Shown here one piece after another: positions 1-7,500 of a DNA stretch of 64,000 nucleotides. The notes under the pieces are model-generated. The model did no database searches and was not told the DNA's origin. It saw only the letters and a list, made by a program, of their open reading frames with translations. Each line of letters begins with the position of its first letter. The first letter of the stretch is position 1. The translations under genes were made by a program, and so were the position numbers. The stretch is taken from assembly GCF_040276065.1 (NCBI RefSeq), contig NZ_JBELOI010000012.1, positions 57,467 through 121,466 on the forward strand, in the 5' to 3' direction. This stretch comes from Castellaniella sp040276065 (GTDB lineage Bacteria > Pseudomonadota > Gammaproteobacteria > Burkholderiales > Burkholderiaceae_B).

Positions 1-202
1 CGGCGTGGCCGAGGATCGCGGGACCCCATGAGCCGATGTAGTCGATATAGCGTGTGCCTTCGGCATCCCACAGGTAGGGACCCTGGGCGCGCTGGATGAA
101 GGGTGGTGTGCCGCCGACGGAGCGGAAGGCTCGCACCGGTGAATTGACGCCGCCGGGAATGGAGCGGCAGGCCCGGTCGAAGAGTTCCGAATTGCGTGAC
201 AT
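1..202 (-). CDS. hemL: Glutamate-1-semialdehyde 2,1-aminomutase, N-terminal part (cut by window edge)
   Basis: Reading the minus strand from the ATG at 202 gives 67 residues starting MSRNSELFDRACRSIPGGVN, followed by SPVRAF and later YIDYIGSWGPAILGHA. This is the standard N-terminus of HemL, the PLP enzyme that converts glutamate-1-semialdehyde to 5-aminolevulinate in the C5 route to haem. The catalytic lysine and the rest of the protein lie outside the window. It is the first gene of a minus-strand block next to thiE, an arrangement seen in related betaproteobacteria. The identification is firm even though only the start is visible. Confidence 0.9.
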   Translation of the reverse strand, partial: MSRNSELFDRACRSIPGGVNSPVRAFRSVGGTPPFIQRAQGPYLWDAEGTRYIDYIGSWGPAILGHA

Positions 203-240
203 GATTGGCATCCGTAATAAAGGGTGGAGTGGGGACGGGC

Positions 241-879
241 CTAGGCGAACAGTGCGGCGCAGCGCGCCGCCGCCTGGCGGATGTCGGCGGCCTCGAACAG
301 CGCGCTGATCACGGCGATGCTGTCGGCGCCCGCCTCGATGACGGGCGCGGCGTTGTCGGGCGTGATGCCGCCGATCGCAACCACCGCGGCGCGCGGATGG
401 TGGTCCTGGGCGAGCCTGTGGCCGGCGTGGATGTGGTCCAGGGTGGCGCGCACGGCGCCGGGCTTGACCTGCGAGGGATAGACCGCGCCGAAGGCCACGT
501 AGTCCACATCCTCGGCCAGCCGGCGGGCGGCGAGGTCCGGTTGGTCGTAGCACGAGCAGCCAATGATTTTTTCCGAGCCCAGCGCCATCCGCGCCTGTGC
601 GATCGAGCCGTCATCGCGGCCCATGTGTACGCCGTCGGCATCGACGTCGGCGGCCAGGCGCCAGTCGTCGTTGACGATCAGCAGCAGGCCCAGGTCGAGG
701 GCGAGCCGCCGCAGGGCCAGCAACTGCGTCCGGCGCTCGCTCAGCGAGCCATGCTTGCGGCGCCATTGCACGGCCGCCATGCCGCCCGCATGCGCCTGCT
801 CGACGGCGGCCAGCATGCGGTCGGTATCGGCCCAATCGGGGGTGATGCCGTAGAGGCCTCGGGGAAAGCGCATCGTCAT
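241..879 (-). CDS. thiE: Thiamine-phosphate synthase
   Basis: A 212-residue TIM-barrel enzyme that joins HMP pyrophosphate and the thiazole phosphate to give thiamine phosphate in the cytoplasm. Visible family motifs are QWRRKHGSLSERR near residue 38, VNDDWRLAADVDADGVHMG (pyrimidine and pyrophosphate site) near 67, and IGGITPDN towards the C-terminus. The start at 879 is chosen because its ATG overlaps the TGA of the ThiD-like gene as ATGA, implying translational coupling; a second ATG lies six bases inside. Length is normal for the family. It sits between the ThiD-like kinase and hemL. Confidence 0.93.
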   Translation of the reverse strand: MTMRFPRGLYGITPDWADTDRMLAAVEQAHAGGMAAVQWRRKHGSLSERRTQLLALRRLALDLGLLLIVNDDWRLAADVDADGVHMGRDDGSIAQARMALGSEKIIGCSCYDQPDLAARRLAEDVDYVAFGAVYPSQVKPGAVRATLDHIHAGHRLAQDHHPRAAVVAIGGITPDNAAPVIEAGADSIAVISALFEAADIRQAAARCAALFA

Positions 880-1694
880 GGCTGGGGGCGTGCGTGCAGG
901 AGGAGGCGCTGGCCCATGCCGGGGTGGAAGCTGCGCTCGAGCATGGCGGCGCCCTGGGCGACTGCCTCGCGAATGGCATCGACGGGCTCCAGGCCGCGGG
1001 CCAGCAGGGCCGCCATGAGGCTGGCCAGCATGCCTTCGGCATCGCCCAGCCTTACGTGGGAAAGGGGCCAGGGCCAGCGCAATCCGGGCTGGTCGTGGAT
1101 ATGCAGAGCCAGGCCGTTGAGGCCGGGGCTGAGCGCCGTATTGCAGCACACCACGTAAGGCGCGCCGAACTCGTGCAGCGCAGCGACGGGGTCGTCCGCC
1201 CGCGAGGACGACAGCAGGCCCTGGGTGCCCCATTGCTCGAGCAGTCCGCGGTCGACGACCACGATGCGGGCTTGGGGGACCAGCAGCTCGAGCATGGCGC
1301 CCACGGTTTCCTCGGGGTCCAGGTCCTCGAGGTCGCTGATCTCGGGCGGCGCACACAGCTGCATGACCAGCGGCAGGCTGCTATAGTCGGCCGCGATCTG
1401 TGTCAGGATGCTGATGGTCTCCGGATCGTATAGGGGGCCGATCTTGATCGCGCCCACGGCCATGTCCTCGAGCAGGCATCGGGCCTGGTCGTCGATCAGG
1501 TCGGCGCCTAGGCGCTGGATGGATTCGATGCCTGCGGAGTCCTGCACGTGGATGGCGGTCGCGACCGAGAGGGCATGCGAACCCATCTGGGCACAGATGA
1601 CCGCGTCTACGGGGAGGTTTCCGGCGCCGCTGGGGTCGAACGGTCCGACAATGAGGGGTAGCGGGGCGTGAAGGGATGGGTCGGCTTGGGCCAT
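876..1694 (-). CDS. thiD: Divergent hydroxymethylpyrimidine/phosphomethylpyrimidine kinase (ThiD-like)
   Basis: A 272-residue ribokinase-fold protein expected to phosphorylate HMP or HMP-P for thiamine synthesis. The N-terminal signature GPFDPSGAGNLPVDAV is a variant of the ThiD motif G-x-DPSGGAGIQAD, and HALSVATAIHVQDSAGI matches the family. The C-terminal ATP/anion-hole segment reads VRLGDAEGMLASLMAALLARG, diverging from the usual GTGCT-x-S-x-A-A pattern, so activity on the standard substrate is not certain. The start at 1694 (MAQADPSLHAP) is preferred; an in-frame ATG at 1802 would add 36 residues unlike the family and run almost to the rubredoxin gene. Its stop overlaps thiE as ATGA. Confidence 0.72.
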   Translation of the reverse strand: MAQADPSLHAPLPLIVGPFDPSGAGNLPVDAVICAQMGSHALSVATAIHVQDSAGIESIQRLGADLIDDQARCLLEDMAVGAIKIGPLYDPETISILTQIAADYSSLPLVMQLCAPPEISDLEDLDPEETVGAMLELLVPQARIVVVDRGLLEQWGTQGLLSSSRADDPVAALHEFGAPYVVCCNTALSPGLNGLALHIHDQPGLRWPWPLSHVRLGDAEGMLASLMAALLARGLEPVDAIREAVAQGAAMLERSFHPGMGQRLLLHARPQP

Positions 1695-1818
1695 GACGGG
1701 CGGTAACGAGGTGCCGGCGGCCTTGCCTCCGGCTTGTGTAATATGGCTCCATTCTAATCGAACGGATGCCGGGCCTAGCCCCTGGCGGGGATCGATGGTC
1801 ATAGTGTAAGGGAATCGG

Positions 1819-1983
1819 ATGCGTACCTGGATGTGCCTGATCTGCGGGTGGGTTTATGACGAGGCTGCGGGCTTTCTCGAGGACGGGATTGCGCCAGGCA
1901 CGCGCTGGGAGGACGTGCCGCCCAATTGGGTCTGTCCCGAGTGCGGCGCCCGCAAAGAGGATTTCGAGCTGATCGAGATCTGA
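1819..1983 (+). CDS. Rubredoxin
   Basis: A 54-residue electron carrier binding one iron through four cysteines. C6-x-x-C9-G and C39-P-x-C42-G are both present, as are WVYD near residue 11 and the central acidic/Trp region. It is read divergently from thiD and is the first gene of a short plus-strand series with yqgE and ruvX. An AAGGGA-type ribosome site lies about five bases before the ATG. Its redox partner is not encoded nearby. Confidence 0.95.
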   Translation: MRTWMCLICGWVYDEAAGFLEDGIAPGTRWEDVPPNWVCPECGARKEDFELIEI

Positions 1984-2031
1984 ATCTGATAACCTAGAGG
2001 CTGGACATGAGGTTCGCACAAGGGGACAGCC

Positions 2032-2628
2032 ATGGCACCTTCCACGCAAACACCCGAGACCAGCCCCCGCATCGATCTGTCCCGGCAATTCCTGTTGGCC
2101 ATGCCGGGCAGGGTGGCCGGCGAGTTGGCCAATACCGTCATCTATGTGTGCGAGCACACCGAGCATGGCGCCCTGGGCCTGGTGATCAACCGACCCACCG
2201 ACCTGACCGTCGGTGACCTGCTGCAGCGCATCGATCTCAATCTTTCCCTCGAAATCGGTCCCGTGAGCCACGCGCCGGTCTTTTTCGGCGGGCCGGTCCA
2301 GACCGATCGCGGTTTTGTGCTGCATGTGCCACAGGGTGCCTACAGTTCCAGCATCGCGCTGGGCGAGGACGTGGCCCTGACGACCTCGCGCGACGTCCTG
2401 CAGGACGTCGCGGCGGGCTGCGGGCCGGCGCGCATTCTGGTGACCCTGGGCTACGCGGGCTGGGGATCGGGCCAGCTCGAGGATGAGCTTGCTCGCAATG
2501 CCTGGCTCAATGTGCTTGCCAACAACGACATTCTGTTCGATACGCCGGCCGAGGAGCGCTACGACGCGGCCCTCGCCCAGCTTGGCATCCGCTCGTCCAT
2601 GCTGGCTTCCGAAGCCGGCCATGCCTGA
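2032..2628 (+). CDS. UPF0301 / AlgH (YqgE) family protein
   Basis: A 198-residue cytoplasmic protein of the YqgE/AlgH family, whose biochemical role is unsettled. Characteristic stretches are FLLAMPGRVAGELANTVIYV, the run HGALGLVINRPTDLTVGDLL, VFFGGPVQTDRGFVLH and LVTLGYAGWGSGQLEDELARNAW. Its stop lies eight bases inside ruvX, so the two genes are probably translationally coupled; the yqgE-ruvX pair is widely conserved in proteobacteria. Length is normal. Confidence 0.93.
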   Translation: MAPSTQTPETSPRIDLSRQFLLAMPGRVAGELANTVIYVCEHTEHGALGLVINRPTDLTVGDLLQRIDLNLSLEIGPVSHAPVFFGGPVQTDRGFVLHVPQGAYSSSIALGEDVALTTSRDVLQDVAAGCGPARILVTLGYAGWGSGQLEDELARNAWLNVLANNDILFDTPAEERYDAALAQLGIRSSMLASEAGHA

Positions 2629-3031
2629 GGAAACCCTGCTGGCCTTTGATTTCGGTACGCGCAAGATCGGCGTGGCCCTGGGCAATACCCTGACCGGCCA
2701 GGCCCGGCCGTTGCGTATTCTGATGTCCACCACGCGCGCGCAGCGCTTCGCCCAAGTGGGCGCCCTGCTCGAGGAATGGCGGCCCGACCGGGTGATCGTC
2801 GGCCTGCCGCTGACGCTCGATGGTGGCGAGCAGCCCGCCTCGCGCTTGTCCCGCCGGTTCGCCAATCAGCTCCAGGGGCGTTTCGGGGTCACTGTCGAAC
2901 TCGTCGACGAGCGCGGCTCCAGCCTCGAGGCCCAGCAACTCCTGGGCACCCATGCCGACGACGATGCGATGGCCGCCTGCGTGATCCTGCAGCGCTATCT
3001 GGATGCGCGGGCGCACGCCGCCCAGGTATGA
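2621..3031 (+). CDS. ruvX: Putative pre-16S rRNA nuclease (YqgF/RuvX)
   Basis: A 136-residue RNase H-fold protein implicated in processing the 5' end of 16S rRNA. The fold's first strand and metal-binding aspartate are visible as LLAFDFGTRKIGVALGN (D10). VIVGLPLTLDGGEQPASR and VELVDERGSSLEA follow, with DDDAMAACVILQRYL at the C-terminus. The ATG at 2621 overlaps the end of yqgE by eight bases. In many related genomes pyrR-pyrB-pyrC follow ruvX; here plsC follows directly. Confidence 0.93.
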   Translation: MPEETLLAFDFGTRKIGVALGNTLTGQARPLRILMSTTRAQRFAQVGALLEEWRPDRVIVGLPLTLDGGEQPASRLSRRFANQLQGRFGVTVELVDERGSSLEAQQLLGTHADDDAMAACVILQRYLDARAHAAQV

Positions 3032-3073
3032 TGTGCGGCGTGCCCGGGTAGCGGGCTGGTTTCTGGAGTGCCC

Positions 3074-3814
3074 GTGGCGCCGATCCTGTTTTTCCTGCGT
3101 GCGTTGATGACGGTCTGCTGGATCGCTGCCGGCCTGCTGGCCGAGTTGCTCGCTTTTCCCCTGCTCGGGCTGCGCGGGCGGCAGGCCCTGATCCAGGGAT
3201 GGTCGCGCATCCTGCTGCGCCTGTGTGGCGTGCGGATGCGTCGCCACGGGCGGCCCGTTCTCGACGGGCCGGTGCTCTGGGTCGCGAACCACGTCTCGTG
3301 GCTCGATATCTTCGTGATCGATGCGGTGCGGCCCACTTCTTTCATTGCCAAGAGCGACATCCGCCGCTGGCCGGTGATCGGCCTGCTGGTGGCCTGGGCC
3401 GGGACCCTGTTCATTGATCGCCGCCAGCGCCACGCCGTGCGCGAGGCGGGGCGGCAGATGTTGGGCTGCTTCGAGCGCGGCGATGCCGTGGGCTTGTTTC
3501 CCGAGGGCACCACGACCGAAGGGCTGGATGTGCGGCCCTTCCATGCGGGCCTGTTCGAGGCCGCGGCGCAGGCCGATGTGCCGGTACAGCCGATCGCCTT
3601 GCGCTTTTTGCAGCACGGCCAGCGGACCGTGCGCTTTGCCTTTGTCGGCGAGCAGACTCTCGTGGGCAATCTGTGGACCCTGCTGGGCGCGCGCGGCGTC
3701 GAGGTCGAGGCGGAGTTTCTGCCGCCGCTGGCTGCCGGTGCCGAAGGCGGCCGCGCCGAACTGGCGCGTCGCGCGCACCAGGCGATTGCCCAGGCCGTGC
3801 GCCCGCGCGGCTAA
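3074..3814 (+). CDS. plsC: 1-acyl-sn-glycerol-3-phosphate acyltransferase (PlsC family)
   Basis: A 246-residue membrane-associated enzyme that adds the second acyl chain to lysophosphatidate in phospholipid synthesis. The N-terminal hydrophobic segment (PILFFLRALMTVCWIAAGLL) is a membrane anchor. The acyltransferase motif NHVSWLD is at about residues 72-78 and FPEGTT at 142-147. Two GTG starts are possible; the one at 3074 has a GGAG six bases upstream, whereas the GTG at 3068 abuts that site, so 3074 is chosen. It converges with apaH, whose stop is 21 bases beyond. Confidence 0.9.
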   Translation: MAPILFFLRALMTVCWIAAGLLAELLAFPLLGLRGRQALIQGWSRILLRLCGVRMRRHGRPVLDGPVLWVANHVSWLDIFVIDAVRPTSFIAKSDIRRWPVIGLLVAWAGTLFIDRRQRHAVREAGRQMLGCFERGDAVGLFPEGTTTEGLDVRPFHAGLFEAAAQADVPVQPIALRFLQHGQRTVRFAFVGEQTLVGNLWTLLGARGVEVEAEFLPPLAAGAEGGRAELARRAHQAIAQAVRPRG

Positions 3815-3835
3815 CGCGCCGCCGGCTCGACGGGC

Positions 3836-4660
3836 TCAGCGGCAAAGCGTGCAGGATTGCTGCACGCAATGGCGGTCGTGCAAGCGCAGCGCCGTGAGCG
3901 CGCGGCCCCAGACGCAGCCGGTGTCCAGGCAAATCCGGTGGTCGTCGATGTGCAGGCCCAACGTGGACCAGTGGCCGAAGACGATCGTCTCGGCATCCCC
4001 GTGCGCGGCGCGCAGCGAGAACCACGGCACCAGGCCAGGGGAGCCGTCGGGTGGCCCCTTGTGGCGCAGGTCCATGGCCCCTTCGGGGGTGCACATGCGC
4101 ATGCGCGTCAAGGCATTGACGATGACCCGCATGCGGTCCGGCCCTTGCAGTGCGTCGTCCCATTGCAGGGGGTTCTCGCCGTACAGGTCGGCCATGGCCT
4201 GGTGCCAGTCCGGGCCGCGCAACGCGGCCTCGATTTCGCCGGCCAGGCGCTGGGCCTGATCGATGGTCCAGGCCGGCAGGATGCCCGCATGGACCATGAC
4301 ATGCCCGTGGGCACGGACCATCAGCGGCCGGTGGCGCAGCCAGTCGATCAGGGCATCGGCGTCGGGCGCCTCGAGGATGTCGTGGAAGGTATCGGATTTT
4401 CCTGGTCGGCGCACACCCGCGGCCACTGCCAGCAGGTGCAGATCGTGGTTGCCGAGAATGGACTGGGCGCGGTCGCCCAGTGACATGATCAGACGCAGCG
4501 CGCCCAGCGAGTCGGGGCCGCGGTTGACCAGGTCGCCGGCGAACCAGTAGCGAGCGTCCGGCGCGGACAGCTCGGGCTGGGCCAGCAGCGCTTGCAGCGC
4601 TTGCGCACAGCCCTGGACATCGCCGATGACCCAGACCGATTCGGAGTGCGGCGGACTCAT
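3836..4660 (-). CDS. apaH: Bis(5'-nucleosyl)-tetraphosphatase, symmetrical
   Basis: A 274-residue metallophosphatase that cleaves Ap4A to two ADP. Metal-site motifs are clear: GDVQGC (13-18), AGDLVNRGPD (41-50), LGNHD (69-73), and the late histidines in MVHAGILPAW and FGHWSTLGLH. Its ATG overlaps the lptG stop as ATGA, so it is the distal gene of the minus-strand mtgA/lptG/apaH run. Length matches the family. Confidence 0.95.
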   Translation of the reverse strand: MSPPHSESVWVIGDVQGCAQALQALLAQPELSAPDARYWFAGDLVNRGPDSLGALRLIMSLGDRAQSILGNHDLHLLAVAAGVRRPGKSDTFHDILEAPDADALIDWLRHRPLMVRAHGHVMVHAGILPAWTIDQAQRLAGEIEAALRGPDWHQAMADLYGENPLQWDDALQGPDRMRVIVNALTRMRMCTPEGAMDLRHKGPPDGSPGLVPWFSLRAAHGDAETIVFGHWSTLGLHIDDHRICLDTGCVWGRALTALRLHDRHCVQQSCTLCR

Positions 4661-5829
4661 GCCGCCCCCGCCGCATGGCGGCGTTGGATGAATCCGGCCA
4701 CTGCGTGGCGATGCTCCATGGCGGCGATGGCGGCCAGGGCCAGCGCCAGGCTGAGCAGGCTGGGGACGAGTGCTGTCGCCCAGGGCGGCCAGTCGCCCAG
4801 CATGCCGGCATTGAGGGCCAGCTGGTTGAGCATGAAGAACCCCACCCCCAGGATGATGCCCGCGAAGACCTTGGGGCCGACGCCGCCGCGGCGCGTCTGC
4901 ATGAAGCCGATCGGCGCCGCGATGGTGATCATGACGAGCAGCGTGAAGGGGTAGGCGATCTTGCGCCACAGCGCGATCACCTGGCGGTCGGTCTGCAGGT
5001 GGTTCTTTTGTAGATAGCTGATGTAGTCGACGAGGTCCGCGATGGACATGCGTTCGGGCGTCAGGATGCGGGCGATCAGGCGTTCCGGGGTGAGCGAGGT
5101 GTGGATGGCGAGCGTCTGGCGGTGGCTGACGCTCGCCAGCGGCTTGGCGCGCGCGCGCGCGTCGGCCAGCGCCTCGGTAGAGCGCGGATCGATGTGGGTT
5201 TCGGTGACCTCGCGCAGGATCAGCGCGCCGCCGCTGAATTCGCCGGAATTCGCCTCGATCATGTTGCGCAGCGCCTGGCCCTTGCCCAGTTCGTACAGGA
5301 CCACGCCCTCGACCGAGCCCTTGCCGGTCAACTGGCGGATATTGATGACGCGGGTGGCGCCCTGGTCGTCGAATTCCTTGAACCAATAACCGCTCTCGAG
5401 GCGGCCGCCGTCGGCGCGCCCCAGCAGTGCCAGGCGGGATTCGCTGCCGCGCAGCTCGGCCGCCGGCGTGATGAACTCGGACAGCACGAAGGCGCCCAGC
5501 ACCAGCGGGATGGTGATGATCCACAGCGCGCCCAGCAGCTTCATGCCGCTGACCCCGGCGCAGCGCAGAATCGTGAGCTCGTTGCGCTGAGCCAGGCCGG
5601 CGAGGGCGAGGACCGCGCCGATCAGCAGGCCGATGGGCAGCAGCTCGTAGAGGTGTGTGGGCAGATTCAGGAACTGGAGGTAGAACAGGTTCAGCAGCGT
5701 CAGGCGCGTGCCGACCTTGTCCAGACCCTCGATCAGCGCGAAAAAGATGAATAGCCCCACCAGCGCCAGCAGCACGACGGCGGTGGATCGGTAGATTTCA
5801 CGGGCGAGGTACCGGCGGGCCGTGCGCAT
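4657..5829 (-). CDS. lptG: LPS export ABC transporter permease LptG
   Basis: A 390-residue inner-membrane permease of the LptB2FG complex that lifts lipopolysaccharide off the inner membrane. Three N-terminal membrane segments (one reads VVLLALVGLFIFFALI), a periplasmic beta-jellyroll in the middle and three C-terminal segments follow the family plan. The C-terminal PERMSIADLVDYISYLQKN and RRGGVGPKVFAGI regions favour LptG over LptF. The start MRTARRYLAREIY at 5829 is preferred; an upstream TTG at 5868 would add 13 unlikely residues. LptF is not adjacent, since mtgA lies immediately upstream, so the partner permease must be encoded elsewhere. Confidence 0.9.
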   Translation of the reverse strand: MRTARRYLAREIYRSTAVVLLALVGLFIFFALIEGLDKVGTRLTLLNLFYLQFLNLPTHLYELLPIGLLIGAVLALAGLAQRNELTILRCAGVSGMKLLGALWIITIPLVLGAFVLSEFITPAAELRGSESRLALLGRADGGRLESGYWFKEFDDQGATRVINIRQLTGKGSVEGVVLYELGKGQALRNMIEANSGEFSGGALILREVTETHIDPRSTEALADARARAKPLASVSHRQTLAIHTSLTPERLIARILTPERMSIADLVDYISYLQKNHLQTDRQVIALWRKIAYPFTLLVMITIAAPIGFMQTRRGGVGPKVFAGIILGVGFFMLNQLALNAGMLGDWPPWATALVPSLLSLALALAAIAAMEHRHAVAGFIQRRHAAGAA

Positions 5830-5901
5830 GGAGGATCGGGTCGAATGATGGACGTTTGCAACGCCCAATAGTACCGCGTTCCGTGCAGGGGCACGGCCTG
5901 C

Positions 5902-6612
5902 TCAGGGGATGTCCACCTGGCGCATCCGTGCCTGGATCGTGGCGCTGCGGGCACGCAGGTAGCGGGTGGCGCCGTGGGCGTCGTAATAGGCCGGATTGGG
6001 CAGCATGGCGGCCAATTGGGCCGCTTGCGCGCTCGAGAGCCGGGTGGCGTCGCCGCGATAATAGTGCCGGGCGGCGGCCTGGGCCCCGAAGACGTTGCGG
6101 CCCCATTGGGCGATATTGAGATACAGCTCGAGGATGCGGGCCTTGCTCATCACCACCTCGATCATATAGGTCAGGACCAGTTCCTGGCCTTTGCGCAGGT
6201 AGCTGCGCTCGTTCGATAGGAATAGGTTCTTGGCGACCTGCTGGGTGATGGTCGATCCACCCCGGCGCCGGTCCCGCCCCAGGTCCGCCTGCCGCTGATT
6301 GTATGCCCACGCCTTGCGGATGGCCTCCCACTCTACGCCATCGTGCTCGGTGAAGCCGGTATCCTCCGAGGCGATCACCGCGCGTTTCAGGTTCGTGGAG
6401 ATGCGCTCGTAGGGCACCCATTGATAGTCCAGCATCGCCTCGGGATCCTCGGATCGCAGCGTCATCAAGGTCTCGCGCATGACGGGGGTGGCTCCCGGAT
6501 CGCGGAAGTTGAACCAGACGACCATGGCGAACAGTCCGAGCTGATACAGCAGCAGCGCCAGTATGCTCGCCAGGCCGGCTCCCAGGATCAGACGCCGAAA
6601 GGGGCGGCTCAT
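5902..6612 (-). CDS. mtgA: Monofunctional biosynthetic peptidoglycan transglycosylase
   Basis: A 236-residue GT51 enzyme that polymerises lipid II into glycan strands at the inner membrane. One transmembrane helix lies at about residues 9-33. GT51 motifs are in order: AVIASEDTGF with catalytic Glu83, then RRGGSTITQQVAKNLFLS, then KARILELYLNIAQWG. The ATG overlaps the stop of the TonB-like gene as ATGA. The usual betaproteobacterial neighbour aroE is absent. Confidence 0.94.
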   Translation of the reverse strand: MSRPFRRLILGAGLASILALLLYQLGLFAMVVWFNFRDPGATPVMRETLMTLRSEDPEAMLDYQWVPYERISTNLKRAVIASEDTGFTEHDGVEWEAIRKAWAYNQRQADLGRDRRRGGSTITQQVAKNLFLSNERSYLRKGQELVLTYMIEVVMSKARILELYLNIAQWGRNVFGAQAAARHYYRGDATRLSSAQAAQLAAMLPNPAYYDAHGATRYLRARSATIQARMRQVDIP

Positions 6613-7493
6613 GGGTCCGTGTCCAGCCGGTCGTTGGTGAAGCGCCAGGTTCGCGTGATCACCAGGCTGTCGGTTTTTGCGGCGAGCGCCGCGGGCAGGG
6701 GCTCGAAAGGCGCGGCCAGCTCGACGATGCGCCTCGCCGCGCTGTTGAGCACCGCCTGGTTCGAGGGCCGCTGAATGTCGACGCGCTCCAGGCTGCCGTC
6801 GCTGCGGATGTAGACCGTGACTTGCAGGCTGCCGTAAATCCTGCCGCGTGCCTCAGGTGGGTAGTGTTCAGTGCCGATGAGCTCGATGCGCTTGCGCCAC
6901 GCCTCCACGTACCGTGCATAGTCCACGGCCTGGGTCGAGGGCGCGGCATAGATTCGGCGGGGCTGGGCGTTGTAGCGTTCGATGCGCGCCTTGAGGGCCG
7001 CGATCCGGGCATTGAGCACCAGACTGTCCTGATCGTGGTTCTCGTCGCCCGGGTCCTGGTGGCTGCCCAGCAACTCGGGCCTGCGGCGCGGCGCGGCCAC
7101 CAGGTCGAGGGATTCCAGGCGGGTGAGCAGTGCCTGCTGTTCGGCCTCGAGCTCGGCCTGGCGACGCCGCATGGCCTCGAGGACGAGCTCGTCGGCCGAT
7201 TGGTCAGTGGTGCGCGGCAGGGGCGTGGCGGCCAGCCCGCTGGCCTGTTCCCCGCCGCCGTCCAGAGATTGCTGGGCGAGCGCCTGCGGCCGTGGGGGCG
7301 CGGTGTCGCCGCTCGCGTTCACCAGCGTGATCTCGAGCGTCGACTCCACGGGCGCCGGGGGCGGCGGCGAGGCGAAGCGCCAGGCGATGAGCGCGCCGTG
7401 CAGACAGATTGATATTGCGAGCGCCGCCGCCAGCCTGCCCCCGCCTTCGCGCGGGGTTTCCAGTAATTGCAGGGTGAGCGTGCGCGTGCTCAT
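6609..7493 (-). CDS. TonB-family energy-transducer-like protein
   Basis: A 294-residue protein with the TonB layout: a short cytoplasmic N-terminus, one membrane helix (about 21-40), a Pro/Ala-rich spacer with a Glu/Gln-rich helical stretch (about 105-130), and a C-terminal TonB domain (about 200-294) containing YPPEARGRIYGSLQVTVYIR and ending in WRF. No exbB or exbD lies nearby, so it is probably not the dedicated iron-uptake TonB. It is coupled to mtgA by an ATGA overlap and starts seven bases after rnb, suggesting one transcript. Confidence 0.8.
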   Translation of the reverse strand: MSTRTLTLQLLETPREGGGRLAAALAISICLHGALIAWRFASPPPPAPVESTLEITLVNASGDTAPPRPQALAQQSLDGGGEQASGLAATPLPRTTDQSADELVLEAMRRRQAELEAEQQALLTRLESLDLVAAPRRRPELLGSHQDPGDENHDQDSLVLNARIAALKARIERYNAQPRRIYAAPSTQAVDYARYVEAWRKRIELIGTEHYPPEARGRIYGSLQVTVYIRSDGSLERVDIQRPSNQAVLNSAARRIVELAAPFEPLPAALAAKTDSLVITRTWRFTNDRLDTDP

Positions 7494-7500
7494 GCGCGCC

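Noticed and set aside
1381..2865. Long minus-strand open frame (494 codons) across rubredoxin and yqgE
   Set aside because: It is antisense to clearly identified genes, has low-complexity Arg/Gly/Pro composition, and matches no family. High GC makes such shadow frames common.
2507..3778. 423-codon minus-strand frame over ruvX and plsC
   Set aside because: Shadow of two well-supported plus-strand genes, with Arg/Gln-rich, non-family composition.
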